This document shows positions 45,223-54,240 of a stretch of DNA of 64,000 nucleotides, piece after piece. The stretch lies in the NCBI RefSeq assembly GCF_001668575.1, contig NZ_LZMD01000057.1, positions 48,573-112,572 of the forward strand, written 5' to 3'. The position numbers were made by a program, and so were the translations under genes. The DNA is from Mycobacterium sp. 1164985.4. GTDB lineage: Bacteria; Actinomycetota; Actinomycetes; Mycobacteriales; Mycobacteriaceae. The notes under the pieces were generated by a model that was given only the letters and a program-made list of their open reading frames with translations, made no database searches and was not told where the DNA came from. Positions within the stretch are counted from its first letter, which is position 1. The number at the start of each line of letters is the position of its first letter.

Positions 45223-46880
45223 TGACAGGCCAGACCAGCGGGCGGGGGCGCAAGCCGAAGCCGGGCCGCATCACGTTCGTCGGATCGGGTCCCGGCGACC
45301 CCGGTCTGCTGACGACGCGGGCCCACACCGTGCTCGCCAACGCCGCCCTGGTGTTCACCGACCCCGACGTGCCGGAAGCCGTGCTGGCCCTGGTGGGTTG
45401 CGAGCTGCCGCCCCCGTCGGGGCCCGAACCCGCCGAGGCCCCCAAAGACGGCGAGGCCTCCGACGCCGATGCGCCGGCCATCACGGGCGGGCCCGACATC
45501 CGCTCGGCCGTCGGCGATCCGGCCGAGGTGGCCAAGACGCTGATCACCGAGGCCCGTACCGGCGTCGACGTGGTGCGCCTGGTCGCGGGCGATCCGCTGT
45601 CGGTGGACGCGGTGATCACCGAGGTGTCGGCGCTGGCGAAGTCGCACCTGAACTTCGAGATCGTGCCGGGCCTGCCGGACACCACCGCGGTGCCCACGTA
45701 TGCGGGGCTGCCGCTGGGATCGGCGCACACCGTGGCCGACGTCCGCGATCCCGACGTCGACTGGGCCGCACTGGCCGCCGCGCCCGGCCCGCTGATCCTG
45801 CACGCGACGGCGTCGCATCTGCCCGACGCGGCGCGCACGCTGATCGAGTACGGGCTGACCGACACCACGCCGTTGGTGGTGACCGCGAACGGTACGACGT
45901 GCCAACAGCGTTCGGTCGAGACGACGCTGGCCGGGCTGCTCGACAAGGCGACCCTGGCCGGCACCGAGCCGTCGGGCCCGTTGTCCGGACCTCTCGTCGT
46001 GACCATCGGCAAGACCGTGGCCAACCGCACCAAGCTGAACTGGTGGGAGAGCCGCGCGCTGTACGGCTGGACCGTGTTGGTACCGCGTACCAAGGATCAG
46101 GCCGGCGAGATGAGCGAGAAGCTGGTGGGCCACGGCGCATTGCCGATCGAGGTCCCCACCATCGCGGTCGAGCCGCCGCGCAGCCCCGCCCAGATGGAGC
46201 GCGCAGTCAAGGGTCTGGTCGACGGCCGGTTCCAGTGGGTGGTGTTCACCTCCACCAACGCCGTGCGCGCGGTGTGGGAGAAGTTCAACGAGTTCGGCCT
46301 CGACGCGAGGGCGTTCTCGGGCGTGAAGATCGCCTGCGTCGGCCAGGCCACGGCCGACCGGGTGCGAGCGTTCGGTATCAATCCCGAGCTGGTGCCGGCC
46401 GGTGAGCAGTCGTCGCTGGGCCTGCTCGATGAATTCCCGCCGTACGACGACGTTTTCGACCCGGTGAACCGCGTGCTGCTGCCGCGCGCCGACATCGCCA
46501 CCGAGACGCTGGCCGAGGGCCTGCGCGAACGCGGCTGGGAGATCGAGGACGTCACGGCGTACCGCACGGTGCGTGCCGCACCGCCGCCCGCGCACACCCG
46601 CGAGATGATCAAGACCGGCGGCTTCGACGCGGTCTGCTTCACCTCGAGCTCCACGGTGCGCAACCTGGTCGGTATCGCGGGCAAGCCGCACGCGCGCACC
46701 ATCGTCGCGTGCATCGGACCCAAAACCGCCGAGACTGCAGCGGAATTCGGCCTGCGCGTCGATGTGCAGCCCGAGGTCGCCGCCGTCGGTCCGCTGGTGG
46801 AGGCGCTTGCCGAGCACGCCGCCCGGCTGCGCGCCGAGGGCGCCCTGCCCCCGCCGCGTAAGAAGAGCCGCCGCCGCTGA
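45213..46880 (+). CDS. hemD: Fused uroporphyrin methyltransferase-like / uroporphyrinogen-III synthase (HemD)
   Basis: A 555-residue two-domain protein. The N-terminal half resembles SAM-dependent uroporphyrin methyltransferase ([28 protein letters not shown]). The C-terminal half is uroporphyrinogen-III synthase ([45 protein letters not shown]). The GDPFVFGRG loop expected in the methyltransferase is replaced by GDPLSVDAV, so that half may be inactive or altered. The fusion is usual in mycobacteria. The GTG at 45213 and the ATG at 45222 are both possible starts. Confidence 0.92.
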   Translation: MSEMTGQTSGRGRKPKPGRITFVGSGPGDPGLLTTRAHTVLANAALVFTDPDVPEAVLALVGCELPPPSGPEPAEAPKDGEASDADAPAITGGPDIRSAVGDPAEVAKTLITEARTGVDVVRLVAGDPLSVDAVITEVSALAKSHLNFEIVPGLPDTTAVPTYAGLPLGSAHTVADVRDPDVDWAALAAAPGPLILHATASHLPDAARTLIEYGLTDTTPLVVTANGTTCQQRSVETTLAGLLDKATLAGTEPSGPLSGPLVVTIGKTVANRTKLNWWESRALYGWTVLVPRTKDQAGEMSEKLVGHGALPIEVPTIAVEPPRSPAQMERAVKGLVDGRFQWVVFTSTNAVRAVWEKFNEFGLDARAFSGVKIACVGQATADRVRAFGINPELVPAGEQSSLGLLDEFPPYDDVFDPVNRVLLPRADIATETLAEGLRERGWEIEDVTAYRTVRAAPPPAHTREMIKTGGFDAVCFTSSSTVRNLVGIAGKPHARTIVACIGPKTAETAAEFGLRVDVQPEVAAVGPLVEALAEHAARLRAEGALPPPRKKSRRR

Positions 46881-46885
46881 CCGCG

Positions 46886-47866
46886 ATGGGCTTTCCCAGG
46901 CATCGTCCCCGCAGGCTGCGCGCGACTCCGGCGTTGCGGCGGCTGGTCGCCGAAACCGCCTTGGAGCCACGCCAACTGGTGCTGCCGATGTTCGTCGCCG
47001 ACGGCATCGACGAACCCCGCGAGATCTCCTCGATGCCGGGCGTCGTGCAGCACACCCGCGATTCGCTGCGCCGTGCCGCCGCCGATGCGGTGGCGGCCGG
47101 TGTCGGCGGCTTGATGCTGTTCGGCGTTCCGCGTGACGAGGACAAGGACCCCACCGGTTCGATCGGCGTTGCCGAGGACGGCATCCTCAACGTCGCACTG
47201 CGCGGCCTGGCCGGCGACCTCGGCGACGACACCGTCCTGATGGCCGACACCTGCCTCGACGAGTTCACCGACCACGGCCATTGCGGGGTGCTCGACGGTG
47301 CGGGCAGGGTCGATAATGACCTGACCAACAAACGCTACGTGGAACTTGCTGTGGCGCAAGCGGATTCGGGTGCCCACGTCGTGGGTCCGAGCGGCATGAT
47401 GGACGGCCAGGTCGCCGCGATCCGCGACGGCCTGGACGCCGCGGGGCACACTGACACGGTCATCCTGGCCTACGCCGCGAAGTTCGCCTCGGGTTTCTAC
47501 GGCCCGTTCCGCGATGCGGTGGGGTCGAGCCTGCGCGGCGATCGCCGTACGTATCAACAGAACCCGGGCAATGCGCGCGAGGCGTTACACGAGATCGAAC
47601 TCGACATCGACGAAGGCGCCGACATCGTGATGGTCAAACCCGCGATGGGCTATCTCGACGTCGTGCGCGCGGCGGCAGACCTGTCGCCCGTGCCGGTGGC
47701 CGCCTACCAGGTCTCCGGCGAGTACTCGATGATCAGCGCGGCCGCCGCCAACGGCTGGATCGACCTGCAGACCGTCGCCCTCGAGACACTGACCAGTATC
47801 CGGCGGGCCGGGGCGGACATCGTCTTGACGTACTGGGCGGCCGACGTCGCCGCCTGGCTGGCGTGA
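46886..47866 (+). CDS. hemB: Delta-aminolevulinic acid dehydratase HemB
   Basis: A 326-residue enzyme condensing two 5-aminolevulinate molecules to porphobilinogen. Schiff-base lysines are Lys199 ([13 protein letters not shown]) and Lys251 ([11 protein letters not shown]). The metal loop [15 protein letters not shown] keeps Cys123 and Cys133 but has Asp125 where the zinc enzyme has a third Cys, so metal use may be mixed or Mg-dependent. The ATG is five bases after hemD, and the next gene overlaps its stop. Confidence 0.95.
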   Translation: MGFPRHRPRRLRATPALRRLVAETALEPRQLVLPMFVADGIDEPREISSMPGVVQHTRDSLRRAAADAVAAGVGGLMLFGVPRDEDKDPTGSIGVAEDGILNVALRGLAGDLGDDTVLMADTCLDEFTDHGHCGVLDGAGRVDNDLTNKRYVELAVAQADSGAHVVGPSGMMDGQVAAIRDGLDAAGHTDTVILAYAAKFASGFYGPFRDAVGSSLRGDRRTYQQNPGNAREALHEIELDIDEGADIVMVKPAMGYLDVVRAAADLSPVPVAAYQVSGEYSMISAAAANGWIDLQTVALETLTSIRRAGADIVLTYWAADVAAWLA

Positions 47867-48318
47867 GCCCGGAGTCACACGGCCGTTCGGATCCCGCCGG
47901 GCAGCCGCCACGCGAACCCGACACCCGCCCCGACGACGTGGACACCGGCTTCTGGCTCTGGGTCGCGTCGCTTCCGCTGCTGATCATCGGCCACATCGTC
48001 GACCTGCTGGTCGATGACCGCACCGACAAGCTGCCGGCGCCGGTGCTCGCGCTCTCGGTGGTGTTCATCGTGATCATCGGCGCCATCGTGCTGACCTTCC
48101 AGATCCTGATGCGTCAGGGCTACCGGTGGGCCCGCACCGTGTTGACCGGTACGGGCGTCGCGGCCGTCGTCTACGTCGCGAGCAGCCTGTTGCGCGGCGA
48201 CCGTCCGCCGGCCGCCGCAGTCTCGTACGCGGTCACCGCGATCCTCGGCTCGGTGCTGATCGTCGGCGGCGTGTATCTGCTGCACCGCAAAGACGCCACC
48301 GACTTCTTCACCCGGTGA
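47863..48318 (+). CDS. Small membrane protein (Rv0513-like)
   Basis: A 151-residue protein with a hydrophilic N-terminus and four hydrophobic segments: [20 protein letters not shown], then [30 protein letters not shown], and [18 protein letters not shown]. It overlaps hemB by four bases (GTGA). No known family motif is visible. It probably sits in the inner membrane. Confidence 0.8.
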   Translation: MSPESHGRSDPAGQPPREPDTRPDDVDTGFWLWVASLPLLIIGHIVDLLVDDRTDKLPAPVLALSVVFIVIIGAIVLTFQILMRQGYRWARTVLTGTGVAAVVYVASSLLRGDRPPAAAVSYAVTAILGSVLIVGGVYLLHRKDATDFFTR

Positions 48319-48338
48319 CCCGATAGGCTGACCCGACC

Positions 48339-48707
48339 ATGACCGCTCCTGCGCCGCGAAACCGCGTCGTCACCGCCGCCTTCTGGTGCTGGGTCGTCGC
48401 TTCGGTGATGTTGATCCTCGGCGGTCTGATCGCCGCCTCGGTGAACCTGCCGACGCTGTTCCGCGGCGCGGGGATCCTCACCGTCGCCGCGGGTGCGGGG
48501 ATGGCGTTTCTCGCCGGCCACAGCCGCACTGGCGATGTCCGATTTCGCCGGGCAGGCGTGGCGCTGGCGTCGACGATCGTCGTGTTCGTTGCGCTGCTCG
48601 CCCTGAGCGGCGTCGTCCACTTCGTCACCGTGCTCGCGGTGCTCCCGTTGATCGCGGGGGCGGTCCTGATCTCGCGGCCGGCGGCCGACCAGGGGGAAGC
48701 GACATGA
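48339..48707 (+). CDS. Small membrane protein
   Basis: A 122-residue protein with four hydrophobic segments, beginning FWCWVVASVMLILGGLIAAS. Its layout resembles the preceding protein, which suggests an old duplication. TAGGCT at 48324-48329 lies nine bases before the ATG. The function is unknown; the gene belongs to a run of small membrane proteins after hemB. Confidence 0.75.
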   Translation: MTAPAPRNRVVTAAFWCWVVASVMLILGGLIAASVNLPTLFRGAGILTVAAGAGMAFLAGHSRTGDVRFRRAGVALASTIVVFVALLALSGVVHFVTVLAVLPLIAGAVLISRPAADQGEAT

Positions 48708-49180
48708 CCGAGAAGGCGCCGCAGGTGCTGTTCTACGAGCAGGGTGCAAGCTGGTGGTGGTTGGCGGCCGGACCGGCCTCGGCGATCGCCATGGGGCTGA
48801 TTCAGGCGTCGGCCGGTTACGGCTTCCAGTGGATGGTGCCCGGCATGTTCCTGCTCCTCGTCACGGGCTTCCTCGCCATCCAGGTCAAGGCCGCGCGCAT
48901 TCACACCTCGGTCGAGCTGACGCCGGACACCCTGCGGCAGGGCACCGAACGGATCCGCACGGACGAGATCGTGCGCATCTACCCCGAACCCACCGGCGCC
49001 GAGGCCCCGAAATGGCAGTCGGCGCGCGCGCTCGGCGAGCTCACCGGCGTCCCCCGCGGCCGCACCGGCATCGGGCTGAAGATGACCAATGACCGCACCG
49101 CACAGGCGTGGGCCCGCAAGCATCAGAAGCTCCGCGAGACGCTGACCCAACTGGTCGAAGAGCGCATCCCGCCCGCATGA
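48704..49180 (+). CDS. DUF3093-family membrane protein
   Basis: A 158-residue protein with YEQGASWWWLAAGPASAIAM, a second membrane segment (MVPGMFLLLVTGFLAIQVKA), and a soluble C-terminal part containing LRQGTERIRTDEIVRIYPEP. This order is typical of DUF3093, an actinobacterial family of unknown function. It overlaps the previous gene (ATGA) and the next one (ATGA). Confidence 0.8.
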   Translation: MTEKAPQVLFYEQGASWWWLAAGPASAIAMGLIQASAGYGFQWMVPGMFLLLVTGFLAIQVKAARIHTSVELTPDTLRQGTERIRTDEIVRIYPEPTGAEAPKWQSARALGELTGVPRGRTGIGLKMTNDRTAQAWARKHQKLRETLTQLVEERIPPA

Positions 49181-49416
49181 GGGTCCGGGCAGCGCTCGAG
49201 CTTGTGCTGGCCGTCGCCGCGGCGGCGGGCAGCGTGCTGAGCTGGACGGCGGCCGCGACGACAGTCGCGGTGGCGCCAGTGCTCGAAGGCGAGCCCGAGA
49301 TGTCCTCGATTGAGTACAGCGCGCCGATGCTCGGCCTGGCGCTACTGCTGGCGGCGGTCGCCGGGGTGCTCGTGGTGATGGCCGTCGCCCACGGGCGTCG
49401 TGCTCGCGCGAGCTGA
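49177..49416 (+). CDS. Small two-segment membrane protein
   Basis: A 79-residue protein with two hydrophobic helices: LELVLAVAAAAGSVLSWTAA, then PMLGLALLLAAVAGVLVVMA. The start is the ATG overlapping the DUF3093 stop. A hydrophilic loop carries VLEGEPEMSSIEYS. The function is unknown. It is the last gene of the hemB-led run before a variable region. Confidence 0.7.
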   Translation: MRVRAALELVLAVAAAAGSVLSWTAAATTVAVAPVLEGEPEMSSIEYSAPMLGLALLLAAVAGVLVVMAVAHGRRARAS

Positions 49417-49518
49417 CGCGAAATAGCATTCCCGGTCGGTGATCGACGGCTTTCACGACCACGGCTTCTCTTCCGCGCGCCGATCCTGTTTGTCGTGAGC
49501 CCTCTCACAGCCGCTTGG

Positions 49519-49549
49519 TACAAAGTGCGAAATTTGTAACACTGTTTCA
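49519..49549 (+). promoter_or_regulatory. Candidate operators upstream of the MpaB-like oxygenase
   Basis: Two inverted repeats lie directly before the ATG at 49551. TACAAA-N8-TTTGTA is at 49519-49538 and TGTAACA-C-TGTTTCA at 49535-49549 (6 of 7 positions complementary). The second is the size of a TetR half-site pair. The TetR gene directly downstream is the obvious candidate regulator. Confidence 0.45.
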
Positions 49550-49550
49550 C

Positions 49551-50408
49551 ATGACCGAGTTGGTGGAGACGAACAGACCCGTCGACGACGCGCTGCCGCT
49601 GGGCCCGCAGTCGCTGGTGTGGCGCTATTTCGGGGACAACCGGATGTACCTGATCGGGCCGCGGCCCGCGGTGCTGCAGAACATGCTCGCCGAACTCGGC
49701 CAGGGCGTGCTCGACCATTCGGTGTTCTTCGACGACACCGCCGCGCGGGTGAAGCGTTCGCTGCCGCCGATCTTCAACACCGTCTACGGATCCGACGACG
49801 ACAATCCGGGGACGCAGGTCCGTGACTTTCACACCGAGATCAAGGGTGAGATGCCTGACGGCAAGCGCTACCACGCGCTGGAACCGGAGACCTACTTCTG
49901 GGCGCACGCGACGTTCGTCGAACAGGTGCTGTACTTCGCCGACACCTTCGTCAAGCGGCTGAGCCGCGAGGAGAAGGAGCAGATCTATCTCGAGTCGAAG
50001 ACCTGGTACCGCCGCTACGGCGTGAGTGAGCGGCCGATGCCGGCCACCTACGACGAGTTCGAGCGCTACTGGGACCGCATGCTCGACGAGATCGTCGTCG
50101 CACACAAGACCGCGGTGTACGGCGTCGGCTACGTCACCAAGGGCTTCCCGTGCCCCAAGGGCGTTCCCGCGTGGGCATGGCGGCTGATCGGGCCGCTGTT
50201 CAACCCGCTGGCGGCGTTCCTGACCACCGGCGGGTTGCCGCCCCGTGCTCGCGAGCTGCTGCAATTGCCGTGGAGTGAGCGTCAGGAGCTTCGCTACCAA
50301 CGCTTCGCGGCGTTCTGGCGCTCGCGACCGGTCAACTGGGTGTGGGATCGTCTGCCTATGAAGTGGCGCTACAACGGCTACGCCCAAAAGGGTTATGCCC
50401 GAGCCTGA
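49551..50408 (+). CDS. Oxygenase MpaB-family (DUF2236) protein
   Basis: A 285-residue protein of the DUF2236 group, which includes the latex-clearing oxygenase and the fungal MpaB enzyme. These are heme proteins that can cleave C=C bonds in hydrophobic compounds. Conserved sections include [60 protein letters not shown] and [17 protein letters not shown]. The start ATG is chosen because palindromic sites precede it directly. It overlaps the TetR gene by 14 bases. Confidence 0.85.
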   Translation: MTELVETNRPVDDALPLGPQSLVWRYFGDNRMYLIGPRPAVLQNMLAELGQGVLDHSVFFDDTAARVKRSLPPIFNTVYGSDDDNPGTQVRDFHTEIKGEMPDGKRYHALEPETYFWAHATFVEQVLYFADTFVKRLSREEKEQIYLESKTWYRRYGVSERPMPATYDEFERYWDRMLDEIVVAHKTAVYGVGYVTKGFPCPKGVPAWAWRLIGPLFNPLAAFLTTGGLPPRARELLQLPWSERQELRYQRFAAFWRSRPVNWVWDRLPMKWRYNGYAQKGYARA

Positions 50409-51009
50409 CCCGGCTGTGGGCAACGACCCGGCGATGGAAGCCATCCTCGACGCCGCCGTCATCGAGTTCGAGCGGCACGGCTTCCGTCGGGTCGCGCTCG
50501 ACGACGTCGCGCGCCGCGCAGGCGTCAGCCGCACGACGATCTACCGGCGCTTCGCCAACCGCGACGAGCTCGTGGCCGCGGTGATCGAGCGCGAGAACAT
50601 CGCGCTGTTCGCCGACATCGCCGAGGAGGTCAAACGAGTTGGGCCGCAGTCGAATTACTATGTCGAGGCGTTCACCCTGTCGATCTTGAAGTTCCGCCGC
50701 CATCGCGTGCTGTACCGGATACTGACCGACGAGCCCGCGCTGCTGCTCGAACTCGCCCGCAAGCACTACGACGCGGCGATCGCCCGGATGGCCGCCGCGT
50801 TGCGGATCATCTTCCCCGCCGGATTCGCCGAGCGGATCGGGGAGGAGGCCTTCGAGGAGTTGGCCGACACCATCCTGCGGTATGCGGCGATGGTGTTGCT
50901 GCTGCCCAGTTCTCAGCCGCTGGAGTCCGCCGACGACATCCGAGTTTTCGCTCGCAAACACTTTCTTCCGAGCCTGCCCGCCGCTTTGCGGTCGGTTCCC
51001 ACCGGTTAG
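50395..51009 (+). CDS. TetR/AcrR-family regulator beside the MpaB-like gene
   Basis: A 204-residue TetR regulator. The helix-turn-helix reads [20 protein letters not shown], then [12 protein letters not shown]. The C-terminal domain is helical and hydrophobic ([20 protein letters not shown]). It is unlike the two TetR proteins near 20 kb. It overlaps the oxygenase gene, so it probably represses that operon through the inverted repeats before it. Confidence 0.9.
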   Translation: MPEPDPAVGNDPAMEAILDAAVIEFERHGFRRVALDDVARRAGVSRTTIYRRFANRDELVAAVIERENIALFADIAEEVKRVGPQSNYYVEAFTLSILKFRRHRVLYRILTDEPALLLELARKHYDAAIARMAAALRIIFPAGFAERIGEEAFEELADTILRYAAMVLLLPSSQPLESADDIRVFARKHFLPSLPAALRSVPTG

Positions 51010-51054
51010 CCGAAACTGCGTTTCGTTTTTCGGCTCTCCGGGCAGTCGTAGTCC

Positions 51055-51378
51055 ATGACCAGCGAACAAGGGCAGGACAAGGAAGGGTTCCTCGAGGAGC
51101 AGAGGAAGGCCGAACCGGAGACCGACGAACATCACCAGGTCACCAGCGAGCAGGAGACGCCGCCGCCCACCGAGAAACCAGAAGTGACCGACGAGCATCG
51201 GGAAAAGGCCAAAGAGATGCACAAGGCCTACGAAGAGGAGCGGCCGACCGCCAAAATGCCCGGCACCGGCGGTGCCGTTGCGGGCACCGCGGTCAACGAT
51301 TGGCTCGACGACGACGGAAACCCGAAGTTCAGCAAGGAATCCGCAGACAGCGAGGCCTCGGAGAGCGGCGGCAACTGA
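51055..51378 (+). CDS. Small acidic disordered protein
   Basis: A 107-residue hydrophilic protein rich in Glu, Lys and Asp (GFLEEQRKAEPETDEHHQVT), without hydrophobic core segments. It has a repeated EHREKAKEMHKAYEEERPTA-type helical stretch and a short GTGGAVAGTAVNDWLDDDGN motif. It is probably intrinsically disordered. The function is unknown; a stress-type role is only a guess from composition. Confidence 0.65.
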   Translation: MTSEQGQDKEGFLEEQRKAEPETDEHHQVTSEQETPPPTEKPEVTDEHREKAKEMHKAYEEERPTAKMPGTGGAVAGTAVNDWLDDDGNPKFSKESADSEASESGGN

Positions 51379-51399
51379 CCGGCCGGTACGGCGCTTGCC

Positions 51400-51405
51400 T
51401 ACGCT
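51400..51405 (+). promoter_or_regulatory. -10 element (TACGCT) of a leaderless promoter
   Basis: TACGCT lies seven bases before the GTG at 51413, giving a likely leaderless transcript for the PPOX-fold gene. Confidence 0.4.
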
Positions 51406-51412
51406 AGGCACC

Positions 51413-51895
51413 GTGACCACCCTGCAGCAGATCGCGCCCGCGTTCGTCGAGATGGCTCATTCCATTGTGTGGGCCTCGGTGGCCACCGTCGATGCCAACG
51501 GCAGGCCACGTACCCGCATCCTGCATCCCATCTGGGAGTGGGACGGCACCGACCTGTTCGGCTGGATCGCCACGGTGCCGTCGCCGATCAAGAAGCGCCA
51601 TCTCGCCGTGCACCCGGAGATCTCGGTGAGCTACTGGAGGCCCGACCACGACACCTGCAGCACGGAGTGTCTGGTCGAGTGGTACGTCGACGACGAGACC
51701 AAGGCGGCGGTGTGGGACAAGTTCGCGACCGCGCCCGCACCGGTCGGCTACGACCCGCGAATCATCCCGATGTGGCAGGACGGTCCGACCTCCGAGCAGT
51801 TCGCCGCGCTCCGGCTGTCGCCCTACCGCATTCGGGTCATGCCCGGTGCTGTGATGATGAAAGGTGAAGGCGCGCCGCTCACCTGGTCGGCGTGA
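51413..51895 (+). CDS. Pyridoxamine 5'-phosphate oxidase-fold (FMN or F420) protein
   Basis: A 160-residue split beta-barrel protein: IVWASVATVDANGRPRTRIL, then HPIWEWDGTDLFGWIATVPS, then KKRHLAVHPEISVSYWRPDH. This is the PPOX-like arrangement for FMN or F420 binding. It probably reduces or oxidises a small substrate. The GTG at 51413 was chosen because TACGCT lies seven bases upstream and family similarity begins there. It lies 52 bases before the P450 gene. Confidence 0.83.
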   Translation: MTTLQQIAPAFVEMAHSIVWASVATVDANGRPRTRILHPIWEWDGTDLFGWIATVPSPIKKRHLAVHPEISVSYWRPDHDTCSTECLVEWYVDDETKAAVWDKFATAPAPVGYDPRIIPMWQDGPTSEQFAALRLSPYRIRVMPGAVMMKGEGAPLTWSA

Positions 51896-51947
51896 ATATC
51901 CCGTACCGGTGCCGAGCCGACGCGCCCCAGGGGGTGATGATCTGGAC

Positions 51948-53306
51948 ATGACCACCACGCTCGACGTCACGGCGTTGCCGCTGGTGCCCAAGAACCCGCT
52001 GCCGATCTTGCGGCTGGCCCGACTCCTTCGCCGGCTCGACACCGGGCAGGACGTCATTCGCGACGCAGGCGGCCCCATCACCCGCATTCAGATCGCGCCG
52101 AAGTGGGTGTATCCGCCGATCGTCGCCGTGATGTCGCCCAACGGCATGCGCGACGTGCTCACCCGCTCCGACAACTCCTCGGAGCGGTGCATCTACCACG
52201 ACGAGGTCCGCAAGATGGCGGGCGACAGCCTTTTCGTGTTGCCCAACGACCTGTGGAGGCCCCGCAAGCGGGCGCTGCAGCCGGTGTTCGCCAAGCAGAA
52301 CGTCCGCAAGTTCGGCGGTTACATGTCCGCGGCGGCCCAGGCGTTCGTCGACCGCTGGCCCGATGGCGGCGAACTCGATCTCGACGACGAGTGCCGCCGC
52401 GTGGCGATGCAGTCGTTGGGCCACTCGGTGCTCGGCATCGACCTCAACGAGCGCGCCGACACCATCGCCCGGTGTATGCACGTCGCGTCGTCCTATACCG
52501 CCGACCGTGCGCTGCGACCGGTGCGGGCACCGCGTTGGCTGCCCACACCCGCTCGCCGCCGCGTGCGCCGCGCGGTCGCGGAGATGAAGGAGATCACCGA
52601 CGACATGGTGCGCGCGTGCCGCACCGACCCGACGCGGGACGCGCCCCTGGTGCGGGCGTTGATGGCGGCGGTGGACCCCGAAACCGGGTTGCCGCTGTCC
52701 GACGACGACATCTCGAATGACCTGCTGATCTTCATGCTCGCCGGGCATGACACCACCTCGACCGCGCTCACGTTCACGCTCTGGGTCCTCGGACGTCACC
52801 CCGACATTCAGGACCGCGTCGCAGCGGAGGCCGCCGCCATCGGTGACCGGGAACTGACCCCCGACGATGTGCCGCGGCTCCAATACACGGTGCAGGTGCT
52901 GCACGAGGCGATCCGCCTGTGCCCACCCGCGGCCGGCGTGGCCCGGTTGGCGACCCGCGACATCGCGGTCGACGGCTACCGCGTCGAGGCCGGCACCCTG
53001 GTGGCGCTCGGCATCTACGGGCTGCACCATGACCCGGCCCTGTGGCCGAATCCGAAGGTCTTCGATCCCGACCGGTTTAGTCCCGAGAACACCCAGAACC
53101 GCGATCGCTGGCAGTTCCTGCCGTGGCTGGCCGGCGGGCGGCCGTGCATCGGCGAGCACTTCGCGCGACTGGAGACGACGTTGGCGCTGGCCACGATCGT
53201 GCGCGCCGCCCGGATCGAATCGCTCAACGACACGTTCGAAACCGACGTGCCGTTCACCACGATCGCCAAGGGCCCGGTTCGGGCGCGGATGCGGCCGCGA
53301 CACTGA
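51948..53306 (+). CDS. Cytochrome P450
   Basis: A 452-residue P450 of a type different from the two near 17-20 kb; its K-helix and heme region look like eukaryote-like class P450s. The I-helix is AGHDTT (265-270), ExxR is in HEAIRLCPP, and the heme loop WLAGGRPCIGEHFAR gives Cys400. The ATG at 51948 is preceded by GGGGGTGATGA. It is convergent with the Rossmann-like gene, three bases away. Confidence 0.92.
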   Translation: MTTTLDVTALPLVPKNPLPILRLARLLRRLDTGQDVIRDAGGPITRIQIAPKWVYPPIVAVMSPNGMRDVLTRSDNSSERCIYHDEVRKMAGDSLFVLPNDLWRPRKRALQPVFAKQNVRKFGGYMSAAAQAFVDRWPDGGELDLDDECRRVAMQSLGHSVLGIDLNERADTIARCMHVASSYTADRALRPVRAPRWLPTPARRRVRRAVAEMKEITDDMVRACRTDPTRDAPLVRALMAAVDPETGLPLSDDDISNDLLIFMLAGHDTTSTALTFTLWVLGRHPDIQDRVAAEAAAIGDRELTPDDVPRLQYTVQVLHEAIRLCPPAAGVARLATRDIAVDGYRVEAGTLVALGIYGLHHDPALWPNPKVFDPDRFSPENTQNRDRWQFLPWLAGGRPCIGEHFARLETTLALATIVRAARIESLNDTFETDVPFTTIAKGPVRARMRPRH

Positions 53307-53309
53307 CGT

Positions 53310-53867
53310 CTACCGCATTGCGACAGCGCCCAAACGCGTTGTGCCGCCGGGTATCTCGCCGCGGTGCCAATCGGCGACCGCCTCGGCGATCGGTCGTACC
53401 TGCCGGTCGGTTTCGACCACCGCATACGACGTCACCAGCCCGGTGAGCCCGTTGATCGAGCCTTCGTAACCGATTCGGTGCGCGAGATCGCGTAACCATC
53501 GCTCGGCGCGGGCCCCGCGTCCGAACGAAAGACCACGCGCGTCGCCGATGACGAGGACGCGACGCGCGCCCGACTCGAGGGCCGCCGTACTCGCCGCCTC
53601 GCAGAGGGCGTCGCCGCACTGGCGTAGTCGCCGGCGCGCCGCGTGGTGCCCGCCGAACATGGAATCGACGCAGTCGGCGTCGACGATCGCGACGGCGGAA
53701 TCGAGTGCAGTGACGTCGTGCGGCAGATTCGGTGTCGTGGCCGCGCTGAGTCGGTGTCGAACCACCGCGATGCCGCGGTCTCGACAAGCCGCGGCGATCG
53801 CCTCGGACAGGCTCGATGCTCGTCCGACCACCATCACCGGCGCGTGGCCCGAATCTTGGAATTCCAT
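53310..53867 (-). CDS. Rossmann-like conserved hypothetical protein
   Basis: A 185-residue protein beginning MEFQDSGHAPVMVVGRASSL, then SEAIAAACRDRGIAVVRHRL, which looks like the first strand-helix-strand of a nucleotide-binding or SDR-like fold but without a full GxxGxG loop. VLVIGDARGLSFGRGARAER and the C-terminal VADWHRGEIPG are also seen. An overlapping open frame at 53254-53886 is rejected because of its Arg-rich composition. The ATG is preceded by GGAGGGTGGGTGG. Its function is unknown; it lies in the position next to hemL held by Rv0523c in M. tuberculosis. Confidence 0.7.
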   Translation of the reverse strand: MEFQDSGHAPVMVVGRASSLSEAIAAACRDRGIAVVRHRLSAATTPNLPHDVTALDSAVAIVDADCVDSMFGGHHAARRRLRQCGDALCEAASTAALESGARRVLVIGDARGLSFGRGARAERWLRDLAHRIGYEGSINGLTGLVTSYAVVETDRQVRPIAEAVADWHRGEIPGGTTRLGAVAMR

Positions 53868-54041
53868 CCACCCACCCTCCGCTCACTCAACTGGCGATTC
53901 GTTCCTGTTTGCCCACGCGCATGCCGGCATTCACCGTCCCTCACACATGCAAACTGTCCTCCAAATGCCCAAAAAATGGCGCATTGCTTCTAGTGACGCG
54001 AGATATGCGAGACGCGGAATTTCAATGATCCAGAAACGATC

Positions 54042-54069
54042 AACTGTTCTGAACGGTCGCGCAACAGTT
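54042..54069. promoter_or_regulatory. Inverted repeat AACTGTT-N14-AACAGTT
   Basis: A perfect 7-base inverted repeat lies in the 250-base AT-richer gap between the Rossmann-like gene and the 40-residue gene (53868-54117). No coding frame in that gap looks real. The repeat may be an operator or a weak hairpin. Confidence 0.3.
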
Positions 54070-54117
54070 CGCGCGTGAATACCGGAAAACCGTCACATCA
54101 ATACCGGCCACCGGCCC

Positions 54118-54240
54118 TCAGCCAGCGTGTTTTCGGCGCGGCAAGAATTCGTCCACCGACTTCTCGCGTTTGGCGGCACGGCGTTCCTTCAGCGTCATCG
54201 CCGGCTTTTTTCGTTCGCGACCCTGCGACTTACTAGCCAT
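54118..54240 (-). CDS. Small basic protein, 40 residues
   Basis: A 40-residue protein MASKSQGRERKKPAMTLKER, then RAAKREKSVDEFLPRRKHAG. It is highly charged and basic, with no membrane segment. A clean AAAGGGA ribosome site lies before its ATG, and codon use looks normal. Similar short Lys/Arg-rich proteins are conserved in mycobacteria without a known role; nucleic-acid or ribosome binding is a guess from composition. Confidence 0.6.
   Translation of the reverse strand: MASKSQGRERKKPAMTLKERRAAKREKSVDEFLPRRKHAG

Noticed and set aside
44808..46970. A 720-codon open frame on the - strand
   Set aside because: It is antisense to hemC and hemD with low-complexity Arg/Gly/His composition and no ribosome site; hemC and hemD are certain.
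53254..53886. A 210-codon - strand frame overlapping the Rossmann-like gene
   Set aside because: It is Arg-rich with no recognisable fold, while 53310-53867 has a better ribosome site and a Rossmann-like N-terminus.
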